Shown here: positions 53,718-62,722 of the stretch, piece by piece
Position numbering within the stretch: position 1 is the first letter of the stretch
Layout: every line of letters starts with the position of its first letter
NCBI GenBank assembly: GCA_905234815.1
Contig: CAJOIX010000002.1
Span: 43,074 to 107,073 of the forward strand
Reading direction: 5' to 3'
Source: an uncultured Prevotella sp.
GTDB taxonomy: Bacteria; Bacteroidota; Bacteroidia; Bacteroidales; Bacteroidaceae
Length of the DNA: 64,000 nt
Translations under genes and position numbers: made by a program
The notes under the pieces: generated by a model
Databases searched by the model: none
What the model was told of the DNA's origin: nothing
What the model saw: the letters and a program-made list of their open reading frames with translations, nothing else

Positions 53718-54977
53718 TCAATTAGTTGCAGTTGACTTCTTTTCGAGTCGGAAGTTGCCGAGTCGGAAATCGACGGCGGCGTCTGCCTGGATCAGTTTGT
53801 AAACGATATCAAAGGTCTGCCATGTGCCAATGTTGTTGAATCCGTTTGTGGCCATGGGGGCCAGTTCCATTTTCACTGTCTGCCACTCGCCTTGTGTGTT
53901 GAACTGCCCATTGGCTGCCGGGTCAAATTCCTGTCGGTCGCCCCAGTTGATGCCAAATAAGAGGCCGTCCTGCTCTTCGTTGGTGGATGCGGGGAAAGGA
54001 GCGTTGGGCGCGGTCATCACTTCGAAGACGAAGAGATAATCGGCAGGATTGGTTATTTCGCCGAATCCCATATCGCGGAGATTCTCTGAAATGTCATATT
54101 GATACCAGGTCCATTGTGCGGGCCGGCCATAGAAGTGAAGGTGAGGAGTGCCCAATGCGCTCCCGTTCACGGCCGAGTCGTCCTCGATAAAGATGAACGG
54201 ATTGGCTTGCAGGTCACTGTTCATTGCGATGTTGCACTGGGTGAGGTCGCTATACATGAGATGTGCTGATGGACGGAAGGGGAAAGATGCTGACTGCGCA
54301 GAGCCATCGGAAGCAATCCACTGGAAAAGAATGGTTGAGTTGTCGGGCGTATTGGCAGGAATCTCAATAAGCATTCCTTCGTCGGTGGCAATGCTAACAT
54401 TGACAGCCGCGCCATTGATAGTGACGGTTGAAGTGCCATCGGCAAAGCCATAGAGTTCAAAGTATTTGCCCAGCACGCCTGTTTCGGTTCCTGGTGCAGC
54501 AAACTCGTTTTGGAGTCCATCGATTTGGAGGTCGGGTACGGGAATGGGGAAATTGTATGTGGCAGCCCCCTTATCGGTGGTATAGACCAGTGCATTGTCG
54601 CCCCCCATCTTCACCTCTGAAGGAATGGTGACGATGGCAATGGTGGAAGCCGTATAGATATTGGTGAGGTCAGCCTCGAGTGTGTTGAAAGTGATGCGCT
54701 GCACATTGTTCAGGTTGCGCCCGACAATACGGAGGGTTTGTCCGGGTGTTCCTTCGGCGAGCGGAGACGATTGCTGAGTGTCTGCCACATCATAAATGGC
54801 TTCAATGACAGGCTCACCCGTATTAGGCTGCGCATCGCCAGGGGCGTAACCATCGTTATAATTTACTATGTCGCTCTGGCAACTGCCCATGAACAGACAA
54901 GCAACAAACAAGGCAAGCGCGCTCACGAATTCCTTTCTCAAAGAGGAAAGATTGATATGCTTTGTTAACGTAATCAT
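53718..54977 (-). CDS. Surface glycan-binding lipoprotein with IPT/TIG domains
   Basis: A 419-residue lipoprotein with lipobox FMGSC near residue 33. Two IPT/TIG-like immunoglobulin domains (about residues 50-140 and 142-225; 'GTPGQTLRIVGRNLNNVQRITF' in part) precede a C-terminal beta-sandwich binding domain (about 230-415) rich in Trp and Tyr. In PULs that lack a SusE this type of protein sits at the SusE position and holds the polysaccharide at the cell surface beside SusC/SusD. It follows SusD by 52 bases. Ligand is inferred from the surrounding mannan enzymes. Confidence 0.85.
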   Translation of the reverse strand: MITLTKHINLSSLRKEFVSALALFVACLFMGSCQSDIVNYNDGYAPGDAQPNTGEPVIEAIYDVADTQQSSPLAEGTPGQTLRIVGRNLNNVQRITFNTLEADLTNIYTASTIAIVTIPSEVKMGGDNALVYTTDKGAATYNFPIPVPDLQIDGLQNEFAAPGTETGVLGKYFELYGFADGTSTVTINGAAVNVSIATDEGMLIEIPANTPDNSTILFQWIASDGSAQSASFPFRPSAHLMYSDLTQCNIAMNSDLQANPFIFIEDDSAVNGSALGTPHLHFYGRPAQWTWYQYDISENLRDMGFGEITNPADYLFVFEVMTAPNAPFPASTNEEQDGLLFGINWGDRQEFDPAANGQFNTQGEWQTVKMELAPMATNGFNNIGTWQTFDIVYKLIQADAAVDFRLGNFRLEKKSTATN

Positions 54978-55029
54978 ATATTCCGAATTAGAAATTGTGC
55001 ATTATAAATAGTGTATTATGCAATATGAA

Positions 55030-56808
55030 TTAGTTCCATCCCGGGTTGTTGGCGTTAATAGCCGAGTTGGTGTTAATTTCTTGTGCCGGTATGGGGAAGA
55101 GAAGGTTACGCTCCTGACGCGTCTTGGCCACGCCACTGTCGTCCGATCCACCCAGAGCATTCATGGCATCGAGATAGACACCCCAACGGATGAGATCCCA
55201 TCGGCGGTCGGCCTCACAAGCCAATTCTTTGGCGCGCTCTTCGATAATGGCCGAACGACGCTTCAGCTGAGTGTCTAAATCGGAGAGGGATGCGGTGGTG
55301 GCATTGGAACGCTCGCGCACCTTGTTGAGATATATGAGCGCTTTCTCGGGCTGGCCGATTTCGTTGAGGGCTTCAGCGTAAAGCAGCAACACATCGGCAT
55401 AGCGCAGGAATGGCCAGTTGGCATCGGCTTCTTCGATGGCATCGTTGGAAACATCCATGTATTTGGTGGTGAAGGCCAGGCATTGGGCATCCATAGAGTA
55501 ATAATAGTTCACGCCATCGGCGAAAATGCCTGAGGGGGAGCCAGAATAGTTACCATCGGCATCACGACCTGTGGCCATATAGGTGTATTCCTCGTCGTAA
55601 GGATAATAGAATCCCGAGTTCGACTCCTGCTGGGTGTAATAACGCCAGCGGTGCTTCACGCCCTCGGTGATGCGGTAATCGTCATGATCGAAGAGGTCGT
55701 ACCAGTGACGAGTGCAGCCTACCCAACCACCACTCTGGATGAAGTCGGAACCTGGTGCCGTCTTGTAACCCTCGTATTGCGTGTGTACCGCGGTTTTGTA
55801 GGTAGCATCGCCGCTCACTGTTCCAACAGAGAAAAGGAACTCGCTGGCAGTGGCCGATGCACGTTTCCATAACTGATTGTAAGGCAGCAGGGTGTAAGCG
55901 CCATAATATCCTTCTTCCAATTTCTCAGCCCAAGCAGCCGCACGAGCATAGAGTGTTGCCGCATCCATATCAGCGTAACCGTTGACCGAGCGCTTCGAGA
56001 AGGTAAAGGTCTGCAGCTGAGCATATGCTTTGTCGCTTCCAGCCCCCTCGTAGGCTTGTCCGCTGCGAATGGTCACCTGGGTGCCGGCAGGCATGGCACT
56101 GGCAGCCATGGTGGCATAGACTTTCACCAGCAATCCTGCGGCCGAACCTGCACAAACATGGCCAGCCTTATAGCCTGGGTCGGTATTTTTATACATCAAT
56201 GCCACAGCCTCTTCCAGTTGCTCTATAATATAGGCATAGACCGTGGGAATGGGTTGGCGCGGTTGGTTTTTCTCGCCATTGGCCTCTTCGGGCTGAATGG
56301 GGATTTCGCCATAGGCTCTGACAAGCAGGAAATAGGCAAAGGCCTTCTGGAATTTCAATTCGCCTATAGCGTTGTATTTCACTTCGTCGGAGGGATTGAC
56401 CATTGCTGCGATGTGACGTTCAGCATTGTTGGCACGGGCGATAAGCCCATAACAACCTTTCCACAGAGCATCAGTAACATCGCTTTCACCCTGGAAATTA
56501 CCAGCGCCGAATGTACCGAAGAGCCAGTCGGGACCGGAGATATAGTCGGCGTCAAATTCCAAGACACGAGGAAAATATCCCCAGCAGAACATATCATATA
56601 TCCATTTGCTATAGGTTCCTGTCAACCATGTATTGACTGCCTCCTCACTATCACCTATCTGAGTGTCGGTCACTTGCCCGGAGGGCGACTCTTCAATCCA
56701 ACTATTGCATGAAGACAGAAGCATCAAGCTGCAGGCAAGAAGCAATACACCTACTCCCAGTCTCTTCCGAAAGAAGGAGAAGTTGATTTGTTTATTTAAA
56801 GTCATCAT
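55030..56808 (-). CDS. SusD-family glycan-binding outer-membrane lipoprotein
   Basis: A 592-residue RagB/SusD protein: lipobox LLSSC near residue 34, N-terminal TPR-like helices, and the C-terminal SusD block with 'FLRYADVLLLYAEALNE' and 'YLNKVRERSN'. It forms the lid of the SusC pore and binds oligosaccharide. The ending 'LLFPIPAQEINTN' is the common SusD C-terminus. It starts with two methionines. It lies 27 bases after SusC, a fixed arrangement for the pair. Ligand is inferred to be beta-mannan oligosaccharide. Confidence 0.95.
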   Translation of the reverse strand: MMTLNKQINFSFFRKRLGVGVLLLACSLMLLSSCNSWIEESPSGQVTDTQIGDSEEAVNTWLTGTYSKWIYDMFCWGYFPRVLEFDADYISGPDWLFGTFGAGNFQGESDVTDALWKGCYGLIARANNAERHIAAMVNPSDEVKYNAIGELKFQKAFAYFLLVRAYGEIPIQPEEANGEKNQPRQPIPTVYAYIIEQLEEAVALMYKNTDPGYKAGHVCAGSAAGLLVKVYATMAASAMPAGTQVTIRSGQAYEGAGSDKAYAQLQTFTFSKRSVNGYADMDAATLYARAAAWAEKLEEGYYGAYTLLPYNQLWKRASATASEFLFSVGTVSGDATYKTAVHTQYEGYKTAPGSDFIQSGGWVGCTRHWYDLFDHDDYRITEGVKHRWRYYTQQESNSGFYYPYDEEYTYMATGRDADGNYSGSPSGIFADGVNYYYSMDAQCLAFTTKYMDVSNDAIEEADANWPFLRYADVLLLYAEALNEIGQPEKALIYLNKVRERSNATTASLSDLDTQLKRRSAIIEERAKELACEADRRWDLIRWGVYLDAMNALGGSDDSGVAKTRQERNLLFPIPAQEINTNSAINANNPGWN

Positions 56809-56835
56809 AACTTATGAAATGTGATTTGTGAATGA

Positions 56836-59800
56836 TTAGAATACGAAGTTCAGTCCGAGAGAGAATGTTCTGGCGCTTGGGTAAGAATAACTATCCACGC
56901 CAGGACAAGCAGCGTTGGCACCGCCTGCATTCACATCAGGATCGAACCAAGAGTAATTGGTGATGGTAAAGAGATTGCTGGCTGTGAGCGAAATGTTCAC
57001 TTTCTCAATCCAACGGCAGGGTTTCAGCCAGTCGTAGGCCAGAGTGATGTATTTCATTTTCAGATAACTACCGTCTTCAACATAGCGGTTGCTGACCAGC
57101 CATGTACGCGTATAACCTGCTGTGGCTTTGGGCCATAGGGCATAGGATGTGCTCTCGGGCGTCCAGCGCGAGGCATAAGCTTCGGCTGTGATATTACCGA
57201 TATTGCTCATGGTAATATCGGTGAGATTGTAGTTGAAGATATCGTTACCGTGAGACCCTTGCAGCAAGAAACTCAACGACCAATTCTTCCACTGGAGATT
57301 GTTGGTGATACCATAAGTAAAGTCTGGGTTTGTGTTACCAATAATGGTGCGGTCGTCTTCAGTGATTTGATTATCGCCGGTCAAATCGCGATATTTGATT
57401 TCACCCACATGCTTCAAGGCTTCTGCATCTGACAGGCCTGCATAAGCGGGATTTGAGCGCACTTCAGCCAGATTGTCATAAAATCCGTCTTCGACATATC
57501 CGTAAAGCGTACCGATAGGACAGCCATTGCGCTGCAAGAAGACCTGATCGGCTTTGCTCCAGAGGGCTGTGGCATACTGGTCGCCGCTGAGACCTCCAAT
57601 ACGATTACGGTTGGTGGCCAGGTTGGCAGCAATGCTCCACTTCAATGCGCCCTTGGTCAGAATGTCATAATTGAGCGTCAGTTCAAGACCATCGTTCGTT
57701 ACATTGCCGGAATTGGTCATCATTTGGCCGAATCCGGAGGAGTTCGGGATGGAGATGTTCTGCAAAAGATCGCGTGTTTTCTTATAATAGTAGTCAACGG
57801 TCAGTTGCAAGCGATTTTCAAAGAAACCGAAATCAACACCAAAATTAAATTGTGCCGTTGTTTCCCACTTGAGGTTAGGATTGGTAGGTCCACGCCAGTC
57901 TATCATCGACATTCCGCTTTCTAACGTCCCGTTATAAGGATAGTTGGCAGCATCGAGCAGCGTGAGCGTACGATAGGCACCAATGGCTTGGTTACCCGTT
58001 TCACCATACGACATACGGAACTTCAGGTTGCTGAAGATATTCAGGTCTTGGATGAACTTCTCATCGCTGGCTCTCCATGCGAAAGCGCCCGAGAGGAATG
58101 TGGCCCACTTGTTGTCTTTAGCAAACGAGGAACTACCATCGGTACGAATGCTAGCGGTGAAGAGGTATTTATCTAACAGGGTGTAGTTAATACGAGCAAG
58201 GAACGATTCGAGTGTCTGTCGTGTTTCGCTACTCTTCACCACAGCTTTATTGAGGGCAAGGCCCATATTGGCATCTTTAGTATAGTCGTTGGGGAAGTTG
58301 GTGGCTGTCATTGACGTATTCTCCCCTACTCCTTTTTCAAAGGTCATACCAGCCACGGCGTTGACCGTGTGGATGCCCCACTGTTTATCGAAGGTAAGGA
58401 TAGACTCTGCCGTCAGACTACGCCAGATACTTGATGCTTTACCGGCCTTACCATTGTTGGGCGACTTGCCTTCCTGGGTGTGGCGGTCGTAGTAGGTGCC
58501 ACGATGACCGTCGTTGTATCCCAAGCCAAGGTTTTGGCGGAATTTAAGCACAGGAAGAATTTTTGCTTCAAAGTAGGATGACGAGAACCAAGATATTTGC
58601 TTGAGTCGGTCTTTCGCGCCATTCACATAGTTAACTGGATTGGCAGCAAGCCAATTGAGCTCGTCGAGCTGCTCGGTGGCTGTATGCGGGCCATATGTTG
58701 AAGGGAAAATAAGTGCAGAACGTATAATACCCGTATTTTCAGAGTTTGTGCGCTGAAAGTCAGTGATTGTGTTGGTGAAGAACGAAGAAGTACCAATTTC
58801 AATCGATTTGTTCACGTGCACACCGATATTCAGTCCGAGACCATAACGTGTGTTGCCCGTATTCTTGATGATACCCGTCTGTTCACCGTAGTTACCAGAG
58901 AAGTTGTACCATAATCCTTCGGAGCCACCGCTGACACTGGCACTGTATTCTTGTTGTACACCTGTACGGTAGATCTCATCTTGCCAGTCGGCTCCTATCA
59001 CTTCGTCCACATTTCCATATTCGTCAGTGCGCACGCCAGGGTTGAGGAAATCGTCGGGCGCAGGATTGTACGACCCTGCAGTATAAACATATCCACTACC
59101 TATGTAGGGATAGGTCCATTCACCGCGATAGGGAAGCGTTCCCGTAGAACCTTCGTAGTAACTGGAGTTGGTCTGGGCTTCGTTCTGGTAAAGGGCATAA
59201 GTGCGAGGATCGAGCATCCGCACTTTCTTGGCTTTGTTCTGGATACCCCATTTAGCATTGAATTCAACATGAGGTTTCCCGCCGCCCTTAGAACCTTTCT
59301 TCGTTGTGATAATAACCACACCATTAGCACCACGTGAACCATAGATGGCTGTGGCAGAAGCATCTTTCAGCACTTCAATTTTGTCAATATCGTTAGGATT
59401 GATCATCGATAGCGGCGATGTGGATTGGTTGTTGCCCTGATTGGCATCGCTCGAGGGAGTTCCGTTGGGGTCAGTGCCATAGGGTACACCATCAACAATA
59501 TAGAGCGGCTGCGAACTGGTGGTAAACGAGTTGGCACCGCGCACAGTGATACTAACACCTGCACCCGGCGAACCATCGTTCTGACTCACATTCACACCGG
59601 CTACTTTTCCTTGCAGACCATGAGCAATATCACTGGCTCCACCCTTCATCAGCTCGCTACTTTTAATTTGGGTCATTGCGCCAGATAGGTCACGCTTCTT
59701 CATGGTTCCGTAGCCCACCACTACGACTTCATCCATTAGTTGGGCATCTTCAACCAGCGTGATGGTCAGATTGTTCTTTCCTTTCACGTTAATCACCTGC

Positions 59801-60036
59801 GTCTTGTAACCGACAGACGATACTTGAATGAGGAATTTTCCTTCAGGCATCGTGAACGAAAACTGCCCTTCAACATTCGTAACGGTACCTGCACTGGTGC
59901 CTGGCACTTGTACGCTGGCGCCAATCATGGGCTCATTGTAGGCTCCATCCATTACGACACCCGTAATGGTTTGCTGTGCTTGCACGTTGGTGCATATTGC
60001 AAGAAGCAACATGCTGATTAGAAATAATTTTCTCAT
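56836..60036 (-). CDS. SusC-family TonB-dependent outer-membrane transporter
   Basis: A 1066-residue TonB-dependent receptor. A signal peptide ends at 'TNVQAQ', then a carboxypeptidase-regulatory-like beta domain (about 22-95), the TonB-interacting stretch 'MDEVVVVGYGTMKKRDLSGA', the plug domain ('GANSFTTSSQPLYIVDGVPYG' in part, and 'IEVLKDASATAIYGSRGANGVVII'-type block) and a 22-strand barrel ending in 'LGLNFVF'. It imports oligosaccharides of several sugars with energy from TonB. It forms the import pair with the SusD downstream. Confidence 0.95.
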   Translation of the reverse strand: MRKLFLISMLLLAICTNVQAQQTITGVVMDGAYNEPMIGASVQVPGTSAGTVTNVEGQFSFTMPEGKFLIQVSSVGYKTQVINVKGKNNLTITLVEDAQLMDEVVVVGYGTMKKRDLSGAMTQIKSSELMKGGASDIAHGLQGKVAGVNVSQNDGSPGAGVSITVRGANSFTTSSQPLYIVDGVPYGTDPNGTPSSDANQGNNQSTSPLSMINPNDIDKIEVLKDASATAIYGSRGANGVVIITTKKGSKGGGKPHVEFNAKWGIQNKAKKVRMLDPRTYALYQNEAQTNSSYYEGSTGTLPYRGEWTYPYIGSGYVYTAGSYNPAPDDFLNPGVRTDEYGNVDEVIGADWQDEIYRTGVQQEYSASVSGGSEGLWYNFSGNYGEQTGIIKNTGNTRYGLGLNIGVHVNKSIEIGTSSFFTNTITDFQRTNSENTGIIRSALIFPSTYGPHTATEQLDELNWLAANPVNYVNGAKDRLKQISWFSSSYFEAKILPVLKFRQNLGLGYNDGHRGTYYDRHTQEGKSPNNGKAGKASSIWRSLTAESILTFDKQWGIHTVNAVAGMTFEKGVGENTSMTATNFPNDYTKDANMGLALNKAVVKSSETRQTLESFLARINYTLLDKYLFTASIRTDGSSSFAKDNKWATFLSGAFAWRASDEKFIQDLNIFSNLKFRMSYGETGNQAIGAYRTLTLLDAANYPYNGTLESGMSMIDWRGPTNPNLKWETTAQFNFGVDFGFFENRLQLTVDYYYKKTRDLLQNISIPNSSGFGQMMTNSGNVTNDGLELTLNYDILTKGALKWSIAANLATNRNRIGGLSGDQYATALWSKADQVFLQRNGCPIGTLYGYVEDGFYDNLAEVRSNPAYAGLSDAEALKHVGEIKYRDLTGDNQITEDDRTIIGNTNPDFTYGITNNLQWKNWSLSFLLQGSHGNDIFNYNLTDITMSNIGNITAEAYASRWTPESTSYALWPKATAGYTRTWLVSNRYVEDGSYLKMKYITLAYDWLKPCRWIEKVNISLTASNLFTITNYSWFDPDVNAGGANAACPGVDSYSYPSARTFSLGLNFVF

Positions 60037-60060
60037 AGATTCTATGTTGTTTTTAGTATA

Positions 60061-61230
60061 TTACTGTACAGTGATAAGTTGTATCCTTGTTACGACACAG
60101 CCAACGCCTGTAAGCACAAATCCCTTAGTTTTGAGGCGATCGAGGCTGATTTCATCGAAAGGTATCACAAGATCTTGTCCATTCAGGTCCAGCCACTGCG
60201 GCTCGCTGGCACCACCTAAATCGTCCCAGTTGCCACGATTTTCGCGCAGAGAGATTTTATGCGGGCAGTCTTCATTGAGCAGCGTATAGGAAATGATGAG
60301 ACAATCGTCAGTCGTGCATTCTTGAAAGGGAGCTGCATTGATAATGAGATTGCCGCTCCAGTCGGCAGGCAGTAATTTCTCGCCGCGATAGAGTTCTCCT
60401 GGCTGGAGAATGTACTCCTTGGGAGCATGCTGGGCATCGGAAAAGTCTTCATCCACTTCACCAATGAACTGAACGATGCCGATCTTGTCCAACCGATACC
60501 CTTTTCCGCCTACGCGCAACGCTACATTCTGACCAGTACCAGCCAACTGTATCTTCAGTAACGGCGCCTGATCTTCTACATAGAAGGTAAAGCCTTCGCT
60601 TCCAACGGGTATGCCATTGGTCGAAGGGTCGAGCGCATTGTATGTCATGTCCATGAGCTTGGCAGCAGCCTCTGGCTCAACACGACTTGCATGAAAGCGA
60701 ATACCATCACCCAGCTTCAAGTTTTTGAAGCATTGCCCTGTTATTGCCGCACTGACACTCCAGTCAGACTTCATCTGCAGCGAGGGACCGCGCCATACAA
60801 TTTTCTCTACAAACTCTTCGCCTGGTGTGATGGTCACCTGAGTGATACGATAGTCATGGCCACCAATACCTAATCCGTGCTCACGAACCTTTGTAAGTAT
60901 CTCGTCGGTAAATGTCAAGCGAAATGGACCTTTTACATTGAAGTAGGCATATTCTGGTGCCACGGCTTGCCAGTCTTTAGGATTTTGGAAGGCGCCCTGT
61001 GCATTACCTTTGGCGTTATCGTTATACACCGTAAGGATATCACCAGCTTTGACATGCTGAAAGTGACGGGCTTCCAGCACGATATTGTCTCGCCAACCAC
61101 GTCCAATGGTCTTCGGCCCAATCAATATGGTATGTTCTGCTGCCGAAATTTGCATATTGGCTGCAGCCAACAGAAACAGAACCATCAATGTGAATTTCTT
61201 CGTGTATTCATTATTTAAATAAGTAACCAT
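60061..61230 (-). CDS. Exported protein of three repeated modules, putative carbohydrate-binding
   Basis: A 389-residue protein with a signal peptide (ending near 'MQISAAEH') and no catalytic motif. It is made of three repeats of about 105-120 residues (about 30-135, 138-255 and 270-388). Each repeat has a W-G or W-S element near the start, an 'LKLGDGIRFH'- or 'VKAGDILTVY'-type strand, and ends with a glycine turn followed by 'TQVTIT' or 'TRIQLI'. The same module occurs three times in the CE7 esterase at 47820-50327. It lies between the surface GH26 and SusC genes, so binding of mannan is the best guess. It is not a known CBM that I can name. Confidence 0.75.
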   Translation of the reverse strand: MVTYLNNEYTKKFTLMVLFLLAAANMQISAAEHTILIGPKTIGRGWRDNIVLEARHFQHVKAGDILTVYNDNAKGNAQGAFQNPKDWQAVAPEYAYFNVKGPFRLTFTDEILTKVREHGLGIGGHDYRITQVTITPGEEFVEKIVWRGPSLQMKSDWSVSAAITGQCFKNLKLGDGIRFHASRVEPEAAAKLMDMTYNALDPSTNGIPVGSEGFTFYVEDQAPLLKIQLAGTGQNVALRVGGKGYRLDKIGIVQFIGEVDEDFSDAQHAPKEYILQPGELYRGEKLLPADWSGNLIINAAPFQECTTDDCLIISYTLLNEDCPHKISLRENRGNWDDLGGASEPQWLDLNGQDLVIPFDEISLDRLKTKGFVLTGVGCVVTRIQLITVQ

Positions 61231-61294
61231 ATATCTAAATAATCAAATGGGTGAAATTGTCAAATAGAAAAATAAGCAAAAAGGTCACATATTT

Positions 61295-62422
61295 TTATTT
61301 TCCAAGGAGTGCACGCATTTCGTTGCGATCCACCACAAGCCCTGTAGCAAAAGCATCGTTCCACCAGTTAGGCCCTGCAAACTGATGCTCATCAGTATTT
61401 CCCTCATTGTAAGCAGCATCGTACCATGTCATAAACCAACTCCAGCGAGAGCCTTGCTGCCAGATTTTACTCCAAAGAGACATATTCACTTCGTCACCAT
61501 TGCCACACTCGGCAAGGGTAATAATCTTATTGGGATATTCGGCTTGAAGTTGCTTATACTCTTTCATCAGCGGATATTGCAGAGCATAATAAGAATCTCG
61601 TCCTACTATATCCACCACATCATCGCCAGGATACCAAGACTTATCGCCCATCTGTGAATTCCATACCCAGATGAGATTATTGAGCCCGTGGTGATTAACA
61701 AGGCGGTCATATAGAAAACGCCAAAGTTTTTTATACACTTCTGCTCCCTTAGCGCCCCACCAGAACCACGCTTTACCGCCATTGAATTCGTAGGTATTAC
61801 CAGAAGCTTCATGCAAGGGACGCCAAATAACAGGAATGCCTGCCTGCTGCATTTTCTTCAAATAACCAGCCACTTGGTCTATGTCTTTTATCAACCGCTT
61901 ATAGTCGGCTGAGGTAGGATTGTCGATACAAGCAGGATCGAACGATGTTTCACCCGGATTTGTGCCCGGGCTGCAAGTGTAATTACTGCCATTGTTGGCA
62001 AGAGTCTGCCAGTGCCACATACAACCTACAAGACCACCATGCTGCCACCACTGGCGCACAACAGTGTCATCGCTATAGTCTAACCAGCCACTGGGATTTA
62101 CATCCTTCGAAGCGTGAATATTGATAAAGTCGAACACATTAATAGCAGGATAACGCCCCGTCCACTGATATACATTTTCGGCTTCACGAATGTTCCAGTC
62201 AACGTTTGCCACAGTGCCCGCAATTGACTTCTTTGTGTAAAGATTGCACAGAATTTGGAAAACTTGTCGTGTCTCTGCTGTAGCATTACTGTTACAAAGC
62301 GATTGCTGCCAATTAGTCACGGGCGTAGGAACTTCTTCGGCAGCACTATCGGAACTCGACGAGCAAGAAAGGATAACCATCAGCAAAAGAATGGCCACCG
62401 CAAATATCGATTTCTTTACCAT
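61295..62422 (-). CDS. GH26 endo-beta-1,4-mannanase, lipid-anchored
   Basis: A 375-residue hydrolase with a type II signal peptide (lipobox ILSC near residue 20) followed by a serine/acidic linker 'SSSSDSAAEE', which points to a surface-displayed lipoprotein. The GH26 acid/base glutamate is in 'WRPLHEASGN', the aromatic 'AWFWWG' follows, and the nucleophile is in 'ITLAECGNGDE'. It would make the first cuts in mannan on the cell surface. It is the first gene of the locus after the regulated promoter and lies 64 bases before the binding protein. It differs clearly from the second GH26 at 50343. Confidence 0.92.
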   Translation of the reverse strand: MVKKSIFAVAILLLMVILSCSSSSDSAAEEVPTPVTNWQQSLCNSNATAETRQVFQILCNLYTKKSIAGTVANVDWNIREAENVYQWTGRYPAINVFDFINIHASKDVNPSGWLDYSDDTVVRQWWQHGGLVGCMWHWQTLANNGSNYTCSPGTNPGETSFDPACIDNPTSADYKRLIKDIDQVAGYLKKMQQAGIPVIWRPLHEASGNTYEFNGGKAWFWWGAKGAEVYKKLWRFLYDRLVNHHGLNNLIWVWNSQMGDKSWYPGDDVVDIVGRDSYYALQYPLMKEYKQLQAEYPNKIITLAECGNGDEVNMSLWSKIWQQGSRWSWFMTWYDAAYNEGNTDEHQFAGPNWWNDAFATGLVVDRNEMRALLGK

Positions 62423-62468
62423 AAACGAAAAAATTAGGTTATTGATTAGGTTTTAGATTTATCTGATG

Positions 62469-62496
62469 CAAAAATAAATCGAAACCAAGAGTCAAA
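62469..62496 (-). promoter_or_regulatory. Promoter of the mannan locus
   Basis: On the minus strand TATTTTTG (plus 62469-62476) is about 47 bases before the GH26 start. The nearest TTTG (plus 62493-62496) is only 16 bp away, a poor -33 spacing, which fits a promoter that needs an activator. Confidence 0.55.
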
Positions 62497-62528
62497 CCGA
62501 CACTTTTTTAACAAATACCAACACTTTT
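62496..62528. promoter_or_regulatory. Direct repeats spaced 21 bp, candidate AraC-protein sites
   Basis: ACCGACACTTTT (62496-62507) and ACCAACACTTTT (62517-62528) agree in 11 of 12 bases and are exactly 21 bp (two helix turns) apart, just upstream of the -33 position of the mannan promoter. AraC-family activators commonly bind such pairs. The remaining 62529-62722 holds no ORF or terminator that I can see. Confidence 0.5.
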
Positions 62529-62722
62529 ATGCGCCCCGACTCAAACACTATTTATGGCTTAAGAAGCTCCAGTTTCTATTGTTGGTAACGTTTTTACAAC
62601 GCCTGCAATAGGGCTATTTCACTCTTGAAACAATGATTCCCAATGGCTTAAAACTATAGGAGAATAAACATTGCTTCTGCAAGAAGTACAGTAGAAATCA
62701 ATCAATGGAAAATCAGAGGAGA

